The translations under genes and the position numbers were made by a program. From NCBI GenBank assembly GCA_030512295.1, contig JAULSR010000002.1, forward strand, positions 8,060,001-8,124,000: 64,000 nt of DNA, given 5' to 3'. A model generated the notes under the pieces. The model was given only the letters and a program-made list of their open reading frames with translations, was not told the DNA's origin and made no database searches. Source of the DNA: Bombardia bombarda. Taxonomy: Eukaryota > Ascomycota > Sordariomycetes > Sordariales > Lasiosphaeriaceae. This document shows positions 1 through 10,672 of this stretch, in pieces (within the stretch, counting starts at the first letter, position 1; each line of letters starts with the position of its first letter).

Positions 1-1121
1 GTAGATGAGTATGAAATAACGAATGCGTGGCATATATATAGAGCAAAGTCAAAGCAAAGACAAAATTACTCGGTTTAACATTGGTTACTAACGAGTTTCC
101 ACACGTTTGATTAAACAAGTCTTACGCTTCATGCTACACAAGCACATACTCAAACAGATGGACAAGATTGAATACCCGATGGCCACTTTGATTTTGATTA
201 TGACATGATAAAGATGAAAAGACTCAGCAAAGCCAGAGTTCAAGACCCTTGGTCGATTGCTTGCTCTCCATCGATTCCTCAAGTAAGGTACAATATCCCT
301 ACCTGTCATGTCTCATCGAGCTACTATGACTTCGACAAGAGCAGCCCTGTACTCCAAGATCGCCTTGCCTTTATCTAGCAAATGACACCTCCAGGCTCGA
401 GGTAAGAACCTAGCATCTGAAAATTCACACACAGCACAATCAAGGAACCGCAGCTTAACAGGAAGATCATACGACGCTCAACGCCGCCCCCACCTAGTTA
501 GCTATGCTATATGCTGCCTGCGCCTTCGTTTCACGCTCCTCGTTGCTCCTTATTGACCATATATCCACCCGCACTTCCACCCGTGCTCGCCATTATAGAC
601 GCGAGCTATCAGCTATATCCCAGTCGTGAAAAGCCAGGAAGATAGATTGGTACCACACCCACCAGTGCAGTAAAATATCCCAACACCAAGCGCCTGACTC
701 CGCATTAGACCCTGCTCGCAAATCCCAGATTCCCAACACCAGTAAGAACCCCCAAGCTGCATAACCCATTACCCCCAAACCACACTCACTTGAGTGCCAC
801 TAGGTGTTCATCAAAGCCCAGCACGTTACCCCCTCTCATCATTATTTATCCCCGCCAACTAGTGCCCAGATACATGATTTCGCTTTCCCACGTCTCGTAG
901 ATCCAACAGCAAGGAGCCTCCAAGTATACACTCGGACTCGACGTATGTAGTAGGAATAAAAGACGAGAATGTGCATGATATGTTCTTGCTACCTCCCAAG
1001 CATGAGAAGCTGACAACATACCTGTCATGAGCACTTGGCGGGTGAAACCCTTCCAAGGAGATATTGAAATATGGCGACAGGTACTCCCACAACGTATCAA
1101 GAACTCTCGATGTCGCGCAAT
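1..1121. other. No gene recognised; left edge, 3' side of the acetyltransferase gene
   Basis: Short open frames only, none with a domain, a good start context or a plausible exon structure. The right end is probably 3' UTR of the minus-strand acetyltransferase gene that stops at 1122. Confidence 0.5.
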
Positions 1122-3311
1122 CTAATTGCCGAGAGGGAAAGCAGATTCAGTGCAGCAAGTGTGCTCAAACAACACTGAGTCGAGCCAAAATACCGGCCCC
1201 TCACGCGACTTTGGTGACCGGTACACCGAGTCGAAACGCACCTTCTCGACAAAGTTGAACTTCTTCTCGAGGATCTCCTTCACCCACTCCAGTTCATCGT
1301 CGTCACTCTTGTCCTCCTTCAACGTAGCCTTATCATCCACATGTCTGTGCTTGACGTTGTAATTCAAGTACACCCGGAAGTATGGACGTTCGTGCTCTGG
1401 GGAATGCTTGTGCATGGCGCAGTTAGCCGGATCGACGAAGTCGTACGCATTTTCTAAATGAAAAGTACGCGAAATGGTGGAGAGCAGCTTGTCCATGAGC
1501 GAGAACCCTATCTTCTTCCTTCGCTGATCTGGGTGGACAAACAGGTTGATTTTGGCGGTGGCTCTGCTGGCGCCGCTTCCACCGCCAGCCAATCCCGGCG
1601 CCCAAACCGATAGATAGGCAAAGCCAATCACTTTGCCCCTTTTCTTTCCGTCGGAATGATTATTTTCATCTGTTTTAGGCTGTCTATAAGGCGAATAATA
1701 GACGACATTGCCCTTTTGCAAGTGGGGGCGCCTGGCCGACCCAGACAGCGCCACCAAGAACGGCATGCCAAGCTTGCGTGTAGTCTCAAAAATCTCTTCG
1801 AAATCCTTAACCGGGAGTGGCTCGGAATCGATTGCCTGAAGGCCATTCATGACTTCCCAGTTATAAATCCCGGCCACCTCCTCCATGTCATCATTTACGG
1901 CTGGACGCAGATAACATGGGACCTGTGGAGTATAGGTGTTGACAGGCTCTAGTTCCTCCTCAGACTCTGTTTTCTCCTCTTTCCACTCAATCTTCTTAGG
2001 AGCAGATTCTGACTCATTTTTCTCTGCCATCACATTGCGAATATCCCAGCGGTTTCCTGAAATACTACCTTCCTGGCTCTCTAAATTCTTGAGAAGTAAG
2101 GTGGCAGTCCAGTTCTGTCGGCGCCATTCCCAGGCTGGGTTAACCTGTGACAGATCAACCATGGTCTTAGGATACTCCATAGGAGGTAGCAGCTCGCCGG
2201 TATTTGTGTCGATATCGCAATCATGGGAATCATTGGTATCAGTGAATGAGACCTCGATGTCCTCAGAGGTCGTCCGCAACCATGCGTTGACAAACGTGGC
2301 GATGAAAGACTCTTCAAGAAAAATGTTATCATTATCTTGTCCTTTTGGATCGTCCCAATTGTATTTGATCCAACTGTTTCCCTGAGGCTCGAGATTGTGG
2401 TTCGGGGCAATGGTGTTCCGAATGTCGCTCCCACCCTGGGTGCCAGTCGTCATGCCTGTGGTGGATTCTGTGTCTCTGATTGTCGAGACACTCGGTAGGC
2501 TCTTGGATGAACCTGCGTAATTCTTGTTTGGGCGTGGGATCCAACGCATTTCACTTGTTGTCGGATTAGACAGGGGCACATACGTGATCATTCCTGGCCG
2601 ATGTGAGCTCTTAGCAACAAACGACTGCTGTAATGGTGGGAATTTGGGGGTCACTATCTGATATCCTTGGTTTTGCCCAAACGGGGGCTTGTCCGCTTGG
2701 GTTGGGTTGATGAGCGAGCTCCGACGTTGTGGCTTATCTAACAGGTTGATACCTGAACCCTTGGACGGACGCTTGTTGTTAGTACCAAAAGGTCCATCAA
2801 ACTGGCTATGCCCTCGATTTTCTAGCTGTTGCAAGGTCCACCGAGATAAGCTAGTAGAACTGCACTCAGTTGGCGCCGGTCGCTTTGCGGCTGCTTCTCG
2901 CTCTGCCCGCTTGATATCCCAGACCGTGAGATTTGCACCCGTGTTGGGTCCATTTCGAATTCGCGTCCACTGTTTCTCAGAATTATCAGGGGGCTTTGGT
3001 GTGGACCACTCGTTACAAGGTTTCATCTGTGTAGGACTTTCCTGATGACCAAAGCCTGCTCCGTTTTGGGGAATACAGTGTTGAAATTTATGCCACATAT
3101 GCGGCGGCTTTCCAGGAACTGGCAGAACCTTCGACGGGATTGTATTCGACGGAATCGGCGAAGCCAGAATCATGCCTGTGGATTCATTCTGTTCCTGGTT
3201 TCCTTGGTTGCTGGTGCTGGCATTACCGCCACGGCGACTGCCACGGCAACCGCCACGCTGGCCAGAACCGCCAGGGGGGTTCCATTCTACCCAGCCCTCA
3301 GCTGACGACAT
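1122..3311 (-). CDS. GNAT-family N-acetyltransferase with long disordered N-terminus
   Basis: Single exon, 729 residues, from an ATG at 3311. Residues 1-460 or so are low complexity: a Gly/Arg/Asn-rich start (GSGQRGGCRGSRRGG) and then a Pro/Asn/Ser-rich stretch without a recognisable domain. From about 468 the chain becomes a GNAT fold: LRPAVNDDMEEVAGIYN opens it, GKVIGFAYLS is the central strand, and NLFVHPDQRRKKIGFSLMDK (about 585-605) is the acetyl-CoA loop, a variant of the usual Q/RxxGxG/A with KKIG. This resembles the phosphinothricin-acetyltransferase-like branch. GNAT proteins move acetyl from acetyl-CoA to an amine; the substrate here is unknown. The RGG-like start and disordered N-terminus could bind RNA or partners, which is inference. 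The C-terminal extension (about 640-729) is charged and is not part of a minimal GNAT domain. Confidence 0.8.
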   Translation of the reverse strand: MSSAEGWVEWNPPGGSGQRGGCRGSRRGGNASTSNQGNQEQNESTGMILASPIPSNTIPSKVLPVPGKPPHMWHKFQHCIPQNGAGFGHQESPTQMKPCNEWSTPKPPDNSEKQWTRIRNGPNTGANLTVWDIKRAEREAAAKRPAPTECSSTSLSRWTLQQLENRGHSQFDGPFGTNNKRPSKGSGINLLDKPQRRSSLINPTQADKPPFGQNQGYQIVTPKFPPLQQSFVAKSSHRPGMITYVPLSNPTTSEMRWIPRPNKNYAGSSKSLPSVSTIRDTESTTGMTTGTQGGSDIRNTIAPNHNLEPQGNSWIKYNWDDPKGQDNDNIFLEESFIATFVNAWLRTTSEDIEVSFTDTNDSHDCDIDTNTGELLPPMEYPKTMVDLSQVNPAWEWRRQNWTATLLLKNLESQEGSISGNRWDIRNVMAEKNESESAPKKIEWKEEKTESEEELEPVNTYTPQVPCYLRPAVNDDMEEVAGIYNWEVMNGLQAIDSEPLPVKDFEEIFETTRKLGMPFLVALSGSARRPHLQKGNVVYYSPYRQPKTDENNHSDGKKRGKVIGFAYLSVWAPGLAGGGSGASRATAKINLFVHPDQRRKKIGFSLMDKLLSTISRTFHLENAYDFVDPANCAMHKHSPEHERPYFRVYLNYNVKHRHVDDKATLKEDKSDDDELEWVKEILEKKFNFVEKVRFDSVYRSPKSREGPVFWLDSVLFEHTCCTESAFPLGN

Positions 3312-4272
3312 TACTGCCAGTGAAAAATATTTGAGTCAGTCTTGATGCCAGTTCGCGGATACTACTTCGTTCATACCTTCTTGACAGTTGGACTCTGCTG
3401 CCACCATTCACTTCCGTACAAATCTAAAGCCAATGATGAGGCTATACAGAGACCGTGATGCGCGACACATAAAATTTGCGTGTCGTGTCAGGAAGGATGC
3501 GACCCGAAGGTAACACTTCGCGGGACTTATGGGAGCAATCGCGCCTTCCGACTGCTAGTCAAAAGGACTCGAGCAGTCGAACCTGGCAAACGGAGAAGGA
3601 AAGTGAAGGAAGGTGGGTAAACTTGATCGCCGGTTCTTGATGTCAGGTTAAAGGAAGGAAGGAGCGTGCCTCTTGTCGAAATGGGCCTCAAAGCTGAGAA
3701 GAAGGAAGTACGGGGTCCGGGTTGGTTGTGGTAACGGAAAGATTCGGGGATGAAGGTGGGAGGTGGGAGGTGGGAGGTGGCAAAATTTAGAGAAGTCACG
3801 CCGGGCGTCGCGGGAAAGAAAAACGCGAGACCAGGAGAACTGCAGGGCTGCGGAGGAAGGAGCGGACGACTGCCCGGTAGGATTAGGTTGCCAGGGCAGC
3901 CCACTGACAAGGAAAGAACGTCAATGGCCCGCGTGATGCAATCATCCAGAAGTTGATCTCGTCTCAAGTAAGCACAAAACCAAACAGCTGTTCTGGCAAA
4001 CTGGTCTATTACACGCAATCATCCAAAAGAAACACCCTAACCCTATGTTAACAGCAATAATCATATAAATTACTCTTCAAGGTGAAAATTTTCATCCATG
4101 TTCGGTGTCAACCTGTGTAGCGAACAAACCTGAGCGTTCCGGCTCAGAAGTCCTGTATGTACTGGCGCAAACGCTATTCACTGAATAGAAAGTACGTGGT
4201 AATTAAGTAGACAAGCACCCAAGCCTCGAGAAATTATTACAATTTCTCCAACATTTACACGAAAACCACCTT
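3312..4272. other. Intergenic: upstream of the acetyltransferase gene, downstream of the phosphatase gene
   Basis: No supportable gene. It holds a short GGTGGGA tandem at about 3755-3780 and a telomere-like box, ACCCTAACCCTA, at 4034-4045. Confidence 0.5.
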
Positions 4273-5909
4273 CTAGAAGCCTGCCAACCCTGGCCCTTGT
4301 TTAGGAAACGCGGGCGCATCCAGATTCGCCCGGCACTGCTGCCTCCAGTTCTGCGGCGTGAACTTGTCTACAATGTCCTTGAATGCGGCCTACTAATATC
4401 AGTATGAAAATTAACAAGTATGTGTCTATGAGGGCAATCACGTACCAAGGTGCAGAAGGACTCGTCGCCCTCGAGATGCTTCCCAGGTGCCTTGCAACCA
4501 GGAATGGTGACTGGCTCGTCGTTGTACCGAAGGCGAACATAATATCCGTCCAACTTCTGTATCTCCTTCGCTGTTAGTTCTGCTGTAGGCTTGCGTCCGA
4601 TACCGGCCGACGGCGAGCCAGCGGCAGGAGTGGCTGGGGCAGAGAACACGTCCCACCAGCTCTTCTTGGCGGTGGGTGCAGCCGATTGGGATACTTGAGG
4701 CCCTGGAGCTGGGATGCTGGACTTGCGGAACATCTCAACCGCGATGTGGCTTGTGAAAGGCGGCCAGGAGTTAGTGTTAAAGGCGCCAAGGCTGGCAAGG
4801 ATTGCAGCGAGCGTGGTGTCGTGGCAGCCGCTGATGCCGAACCTGATGCGGGCGTTGCTTTGGTCTGTCGCCTTTTGGAGCTCGTACTCGCCGGCGGCGG
4901 TGCTGTGCTCGGCACTGCCGACCATGCGGCCCACGACGTCTCCCAAGAGGCCACCAATTCCCAGCATGCGGTATTCTCTGGACTCCTTGTAGCCGCTGAA
5001 CCACTCCTCGACTCCGATCTTCTCGATAATCTCTCTACCCTTCTTGTCGTAAAACTCTGCGGGCAGTTTGGTTTCTGGCCCGTGTGCCAAGGTAGAGTTG
5101 ATGGAGTCCATGATACCCGAGAGACGTGGATGAGAGTCGATTGCCACACGAGGACTGGTGGGTGGCATCCACTTGCCATACAGCTTGTTGAGGTACTCTA
5201 TCTCCTCGGAGGCATTCCACCTGTCGGCCGTCCTCTGAGCAAAGGCTCTGGAGAGGGCGGCAAACCTACGGCAGTTGCCATCGTTGGGATAAAGCGTCTC
5301 GTCACCCGGGGCTCTCGTAAGGATAGTTGGGACAGGGAATCTGCCATTCTCATCGGGCTCTCGTGCCGACCGAGGATAGAGCGCCGAGAAGGCCTGATGC
5401 ATGGACTCGAGTGCTCTGGGGATGGGGGTGGAGCGGAGATAAAGGGAGCTGAAATCGGATATGGTGGGCGGGAGAAACTTGAGACGGTCAACGTAGAGCT
5501 CTCGCAGTCGGAGACCAAGCTTAGAGGTGCTCTGCCTGCCGACATCTGTCAAGCCTCCCGGGTCGCAGACATTGTCCAGCTCGCCCATTGGCCCTGTGGC
5601 AACGACAGGCTCGTCGTCCTGGCCAAAGGTCTCGAGACGCCGCTTCCACTCCAGAGTGTGAAAAGGGAGGCCGCCATCAACGCCATCGCCCAGCTTTCCG
5701 CCCTGAGACATGATGGTCGACTTCATCTGGCGAACGCTCGCACAATAGGGCCAGAAGGGCTTCAGGCCGGCATTCTGGAAGCGCGACGAGACGGGAGTCC
5801 GCTCGCCATGGCGCATCAAGATCTGCACCAGCTGCAGTTCCAAGCCATTGGGATATAGCTTCTGCAGCTCCTCGTCGGTGTAGGGTGCACGCGGAACGAG
5901 TGTCGTCAT
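4273..5909 (-). CDS. Histidine acid phosphatase family protein, intracellular type
   Basis: Two exons: 4446-5909 and 4273-4389, with an intron at 4390-4445 (GTACGT...TAG, 56 nt), giving 526 residues. The ATG at 5909 (MTTLVPRAPYTDEEL) is chosen because the frame upstream has no other ATG. RHGERTP at 33-39 is the branch-2 histidine phosphatase signature carrying the phospho-accepting His34. GCHDTTLAAIL near 360 supplies the HD proton-donor pair. Both halves of the active site are therefore present. I see no signal peptide, unlike secreted phytases and acid phosphatases, so a cytosolic phosphomonoesterase is likely; the substrate cannot be read from sequence. The last exon encodes a conserved-looking tail starting AAFKDIVDKFTPQNW. 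It is divergent with the PPR gene across a 604-bp promoter. Confidence 0.88.
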
Positions 5910-6513
5910 CCTTGACCTTGGGTAGATGGTGGTATTCCGTATCTGCCTGTTCAAAATATATTGTGCCGTCCGATTAAGCTTTCATGCACCAGAAGATCCA
6001 TCTCAAAACAATTGGCCATGAAAGAGACCATGACCGACTAAGGTACCCAGCTCCCAAGCTATCCGAATTCCGAACGAACCTACCTAGGTAGGTAAGGTAC
6101 CTGGTTGTGGGAAGGAGCTCAGGCACGTACAGTGCGAGGGGCACTCCACCATCAGTATCACTTGCAGGGGACGATGACGTCGGGTAGCAATTGCTATCCA
6201 AAGGTGGGGCCGAGGCAGCCAAGAAGAGGTAGCCTGCAGCTTAGACCCTAACCCTTCATCAATGTATATAACCCCTGCCACTGAAGGCAAAGGGACCAAC
6301 CAGGGTGCTCCAGGAAACGGAGCTTCACGTCGCTCAAGCCCGCCAAAGAAATTTGAGCTGCAAATCAAAGTCTCACGATAATGATGGGTTTATTGCAGCG
6401 ACATACCTCCCGACGCCCACCCTCCCGATTGGCCCGAATTCGCTCGTCACGACGACTACCCTCTGCTCAATAGCAAGAGGACAAAAACGACGAAGCTGCT
6501 ACAAAGTGGAATC
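5910..6513. promoter_or_regulatory. Divergent promoter region, phosphatase (-) / PPR gene (+)
   Basis: This 604-bp space contains a perfect 14-bp palindrome CCTACCTAGGTAGG (6079-6092), an adjacent AGGTACCT (6095-6102), and a telomere-like box ACCCTAACCCTT (6245-6256) lying 258 bp before the PPR start codon. The elements are seen in the sequence; a regulatory role is inferred. Confidence 0.45.
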
Positions 6514-9246
6514 ATGAAGGAGCTGGGGTACGTGTGCCTACGATGCCGCGTTCGACAGCTACTCGTCGCTGCCCCCCTCTCCTCGCCTTTGGCCCCGTCC
6601 AGAGGGCGAATCGGGGCTTCATGGCAGTCAATGGGGAGGGCAACGGCGAGAGGGTCGGAGAGGGCAAACTACAGCACCAACTCCGCCAACAGACAAGCAC
6701 AACAACCACAACCACAACATCAAGGCCCAAGACATGTCCGCCCAACGGCCCCAACGAACCACCGGCGTGCTGCCCAGTCCGACGGCTCCTCGTCGCGCGC
6801 CATGTTCCAGAGCATCATCAGTGGTCAGGCCGCGAGGACACCGACACCGACAGCCCCGACCAGCAACATCACAATAGACCAAATCGACCTTTTGAAGGAC
6901 ATGGCCACCATACAGGAAACGCTCGACCAAGAAGGGCCAACAGCGGCTGCCGCCTTTGCCTTTTTCGAGCGGGCCGTCTATCCACGCATTGCCCAGTCTG
7001 GTCCGGACCTGCCCTTGCTTGTAAAGTCCCAGATCACGGCACTCATGTCGAAGCTCTCTCTCGAGGGGAAACAGGACGCCGGCAATGCCGACCCCCCGAT
7101 CATGACGCGCATCACCGAGATTATGCTGGCGTTGGACATCTTCAACCCCAAGGTGTGGGGTACGCTCGTCCTGCAGCTGGTCGAGCAGATATGCCAAGTG
7201 AACATGCCTCCAGAGGGATATTCCTCCACCGAAAGCTACGGGAGCGCCATGGCCCAGCGTGATGCGCACCTCGACGATCTCAAGGGCGCCTGGTCCATCT
7301 TTTGCTGTCACGGCCCCGTTCAGATTAACGAGGATGATGCCGTCGCCGAGACAGACGGCATCGCAGACGATGCGTCAGAGAAACCTACCCTCCACCCACG
7401 CCGCCCTCCCGTCTCGGCAGAGTTGCCGGCTTTTAGCCAAAAGTTCACCGAAGCGTTTTCTCACTATCCTGGCCCGCTGTTAACACCCGCGTGGGCTGCG
7501 TATGTATCATATGCGGTTCTGATCACCCATATCGATGGCACTAGCGCTGTAGTACGAGATAACAGCTCATTCGTCAGCATCATGAGCCGTATACTCTACA
7601 ATTCCAAAATTCCACATCTAAAAAAGGCTCTGGGACCTGCCTTGTCCGACTATCCGCACACCCTTGCTTATATCCGGCCTCACTTCACCAAGGCGGCTCT
7701 GGCAGCAGCGTCGGTTTCATTAACGAAACCAACTGGCGCCAAGCTCGGTTGGAGAGCCCAAGAGACGCAAAAGGTCAAGCTCGGAACGAAAGCCCAACGA
7801 AAGCAAAAGGCTGTAGAGCAAGAACTAGCCAACATACACCGCCAGCTGGGACAGGCGATCAAAGCAAGGAACCTGAGGGCCGTGCAAGAGGCGTGGAAGT
7901 TATTTTGGGGGAAATCCGACGTCCCAGACGCCGCCCGCATCAAGGTGCTGCACACGAACCCGCTGTTATTCAACTACTTTATAATGGCGTACATGGCATT
8001 ACGGGTGCCTGCGCTCGCCATCGAGGTGTGGAACAGCATGACCAGGATCAACATCATGCCCACCATAAAAACCTGGAACTCCATGATCAAGGGCTGCGCA
8101 AACGCGCGGAACGAAAACGGCATCAACACGGTCTGGAATCGGCTGATCGCCTCAGGAATCCAGCTCGACACCGCCATCTGGACCGCCAGGATCCACGGGC
8201 TGATCCTCAGCGGCTCTCTCAGCAAGGGGCTCCAGGCGCTGGACGAGATGGCGCGCACGTGGCGCGAGCGCGCGCGGCCAGAAAACCAGGCCATCGCCGT
8301 GCAGCCCACCATCGAGCCGGTCAACGCCGCGCTCGCGGGCCTCCTGCGGTTCGAGCGCCTCGGGGCCGCCAAGGGCGTGCTCAGGTGGGCCACGGAGCAG
8401 GGCATCACGCCCGACATCTACACGTTCAACACGCTGCTCCGGCCGCTGGTGCGCAAGGGCAAGATGGCCGAGGTCAAGGAGATGTTCGAGATGATGCGCA
8501 AGGCCAACGTCAGCGTCGACTCGGCCACCTTCACCATCCTGCTCGACGAGGCGCTGACCAGCCTCGAGCACCAGACGCCCGAGCAGATGGTGCACATCGT
8601 GACCAAGGCCATCGCCGACATGGACGCCGTCGGCATCCGCGCCAACATGCTCACCTACGGCAAGATCATCTACCTCCTGCTGCAGGTCGGCGACGAGGCC
8701 GACCAGCCCGTGCGCGCCGTGCTCGCCCACATGTGGCACAAGGGCATCGAGCTGTCGTCGCACATCTACACGATGCTGGCAGAGTTCTACTTCTCGCGCG
8801 ACCCGCCCGAGGCGGGCGTGGTGACGGCGCTGATCGAGAGCAGGCACCTGCACTCGAACAAGGACATTGACCGGGTGTTTTGGGAGCGCGTCATGAAGGG
8901 GTATTGCCAGGTGGGCGAGGTCGACAGGGCGCAGGCGATTTTTAACAGGTTGTTTGCGGAGGGGACGACGATTACGTTTTCGACGCTGTATGAGCTGCTG
9001 CTGGCGCTGGTGAATGCGGGGTTGAGGGACGATGCGGCGGCGATTGTGGTGAAGGCGAGGAGTATCAAGGAGGCGGACGAGGAGGTGGGGAGGGAGAGGA
9101 TTCGGTTCTGGAAGCATCGGTTCTGGCATCTGGCGTATCGGGAGGGGCTGTTGGCGGAGGATTTGTATGAGCCGTTTCGGCAGGCGGCGGAGCAGGCGGG
9201 GGGGGGAGGGATGTTTAGGGGAGAGTGGGTAGGTGGTGTAAGTTAA
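6514..9246 (+). CDS. Mitochondrial pentatricopeptide-repeat (PPR) protein
   Basis: Single exon, 910 residues, from the ATG at 6514. The N-terminus (MKELGYVCLRCRVRQLLVAA, then Arg/Ser-rich and lacking acids) looks like a mitochondrial presequence. After a Gln/Pro/Thr-rich linker comes a helical region. From about 480 to 760 there are PPR-like helical pairs with the usual spacing, e.g. IMPTIKTWNSMIKGCANA, GITPDIYTFNTLLRPLVRKG and NVSVDSATFTILLDEALTS. PPR proteins bind organellar RNA, so a role in mitochondrial mRNA stability, processing or translation (Pet309/Cya-5 or Ccm1 type) is likely. I cannot say which orthologue it is. Codon use becomes extremely GC3-rich from about 8150 to 8880 and then G-rich to the end, which creates long spurious frames in other phases. 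Confidence 0.85.
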   Translation: MKELGYVCLRCRVRQLLVAAPLSSPLAPSRGRIGASWQSMGRATARGSERANYSTNSANRQAQQPQPQHQGPRHVRPTAPTNHRRAAQSDGSSSRAMFQSIISGQAARTPTPTAPTSNITIDQIDLLKDMATIQETLDQEGPTAAAAFAFFERAVYPRIAQSGPDLPLLVKSQITALMSKLSLEGKQDAGNADPPIMTRITEIMLALDIFNPKVWGTLVLQLVEQICQVNMPPEGYSSTESYGSAMAQRDAHLDDLKGAWSIFCCHGPVQINEDDAVAETDGIADDASEKPTLHPRRPPVSAELPAFSQKFTEAFSHYPGPLLTPAWAAYVSYAVLITHIDGTSAVVRDNSSFVSIMSRILYNSKIPHLKKALGPALSDYPHTLAYIRPHFTKAALAAASVSLTKPTGAKLGWRAQETQKVKLGTKAQRKQKAVEQELANIHRQLGQAIKARNLRAVQEAWKLFWGKSDVPDAARIKVLHTNPLLFNYFIMAYMALRVPALAIEVWNSMTRINIMPTIKTWNSMIKGCANARNENGINTVWNRLIASGIQLDTAIWTARIHGLILSGSLSKGLQALDEMARTWRERARPENQAIAVQPTIEPVNAALAGLLRFERLGAAKGVLRWATEQGITPDIYTFNTLLRPLVRKGKMAEVKEMFEMMRKANVSVDSATFTILLDEALTSLEHQTPEQMVHIVTKAIADMDAVGIRANMLTYGKIIYLLLQVGDEADQPVRAVLAHMWHKGIELSSHIYTMLAEFYFSRDPPEAGVVTALIESRHLHSNKDIDRVFWERVMKGYCQVGEVDRAQAIFNRLFAEGTTITFSTLYELLLALVNAGLRDDAAAIVVKARSIKEADEEVGRERIRFWKHRFWHLAYREGLLAEDLYEPFRQAAEQAGGGGMFRGEWVGGVS

Positions 9247-9544
9247 TGTGGGTGAGTATGTGAGTATAGTTGATGGATGCTGGCTATCTAGGCGGCTGTT
9301 GATATGTGGTTGTGTATATCTTTTTCTTTTTATACGTGACTACTTATATTATTTATATTCAGTCTCAACCCCTGGCCATGCCACGCCCTATCAGCTCCTT
9401 CTTACCAGGCGACCTACCACAACAGTATTAATACAAGGTAGCCACCCTAGGAGGGAGGCGAAAAGAAAACACACAAAATCTGACTTATCCAAAAACAGGC
9501 CCGGGCAACTCCCCGACTCCACGCTTACAAGACGACCACCACTG
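9247..9544. other. Convergent 3' intergenic region
   Basis: Short AT-rich space between the PPR gene stop and the 3' end of the minus-strand membrane protein gene. No gene or clear hairpin seen. Confidence 0.4.
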
Positions 9545-9940
9545 TTACCTAACCACTCCCAGATTGGTAATGGCCTTGGTTGGGACCAGTTGGCCTGTGA
9601 CTATCCCATCCGGCCGTCTCTCCGGGCAGCTCGTAGGCCCCTGTTTGCTCTGGCAGCTCGGGCCTCGCAACCGCCACCGGCGCCGGTCGAGGAGGGATAA
9701 CATCCAGTTCAGGCTTGTATTGCGGGGGTAGTAGGCGTAGCTACCATAGGAGTACTGTTGTCCTTGTGGTGGCGATCCTTGCCGCTGATGCTGTGTTATC
9801 TCGGGTTGTGTTTGGGATAGCCTTTTCTTGTTCAAGAACCAGAGGAGGCCGATGACGGCTATGCAGAGGGGGATGCCGAGTCCGAGGCCGACGCCTAGGC
9901 CGATGGCGAGGTCGCGGGAGTCGGGGGGTGATGATGATGG

Positions 9941-9996
<56 letters not shown>

Positions 9997-10672
9997 TTGA
10001 TGAGTTGGGGGTTGTTGTTTGTTGTGTGATGGCGAAGGTTGTGGGCGAGGATGATGAGCGTGAAGTAATGGTGGAGGAGGAGATGGCAGTTGTCGCGGAT
10101 GTCTGACTAGTAGTGGCTGTCGATCCAGACGTTGATATTGTCGATGTGTCTGGCACTGACACTGGCACTGAAAGGGGTAGAGTTGTGACGACTCGGACGA
10201 CGCCGGCCAGGCTAAAGACTTGAGCAGGGTCGCTGCAGTTGCAACTGGAATAGCCATAGCAGCAGTACGTTTCGTCTCCACAGGGGTTAACACCGTTGCC
10301 TCCTGCTGTGATGAGTGAGCAGGTGGGATATGTGTGTTGGAAGAAATGTCCACAAATCGCATATACTTACAAGCGATACAATTAGTGGGACAGGTCGGGA
10401 CAGAACCGTCTGCCCATCCCTTGACAGTACAATGGTCAATGAAATAGGGCGTCAAGACGTTCTTGTTAGCTGGGGGGAGGCAGAAGCCGTTGCTGGCGCA
10501 CGAGTCGCCAGGCGAGCAGCACTGCGAGGGGGTACCGCCGCTTGGGGAGCACGGAACGGTCAGTGTGCTTATGGAGCCATCTATGGGGAGTGGTTAGAGG
10601 CTGGCTGGAAGGATGCTTTGATGTTTTTTTGACAAGGTGCTTCTTACCAGCTTCGTAACATACTGCTGTCAT
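9545..10672 (-). CDS. Cys-rich / Ser-stalk single-pass membrane protein, tail frameshifted
   Basis: Three exons: 10648-10672, 10371-10580 and 9545-10305, with introns 10581-10647 and 10306-10370 (67 and 65 nt). The start MTAVCYEADGSISTLTVPC followed by CCSPGDSCASNGFC and CGDETYCCYGYSSCNC is a Cys-rich extracellular module common in filamentous fungi. It leads into a Ser/Thr stalk including a poly-Ser tract from a GAT/TCA microsatellite. A transmembrane helix follows (LAIGLGVGLGLGIPLCIAVI), then a short basic cytosolic tail. The architecture resembles Mid2/Wsc-type wall sensors, but function is unknown. There is no separate signal peptide; the family typically starts directly at the Cys-rich part in predicted models. 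In the open frame the tail after about 9728 looks unnatural, while the neighbouring frame gives an acidic PELD...ELPEQTGAYELPG tail ending at 9549. A missing base in the five-G run 9724-9728 is likely. Confidence 0.72.
9939..9996. repeat. GAT trinucleotide microsatellite
   Basis: About 18 near-perfect GAT units on the plus strand, read as TCA (Ser) codons in the minus-strand membrane protein. It encodes part of the Ser-rich stalk, so its length is likely polymorphic. Confidence 0.9.

Noticed and set aside
4034..4045. Telomere or subtelomere boundary suggested by CCCTAA units
   Set aside because: Only two tandem units, with ordinary housekeeping genes on both sides; better explained as a promoter box.
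4686..5858. 390-codon open frame antisense to the histidine phosphatase
   Set aside because: No domain or start context; explained by the codon bias of the real gene.
7749..8870. 373-codon Arg/His/Gly/Ala-rich frame within the PPR gene
   Set aside because: Shadow of the GC3-rich segment; low complexity and no ATG context.
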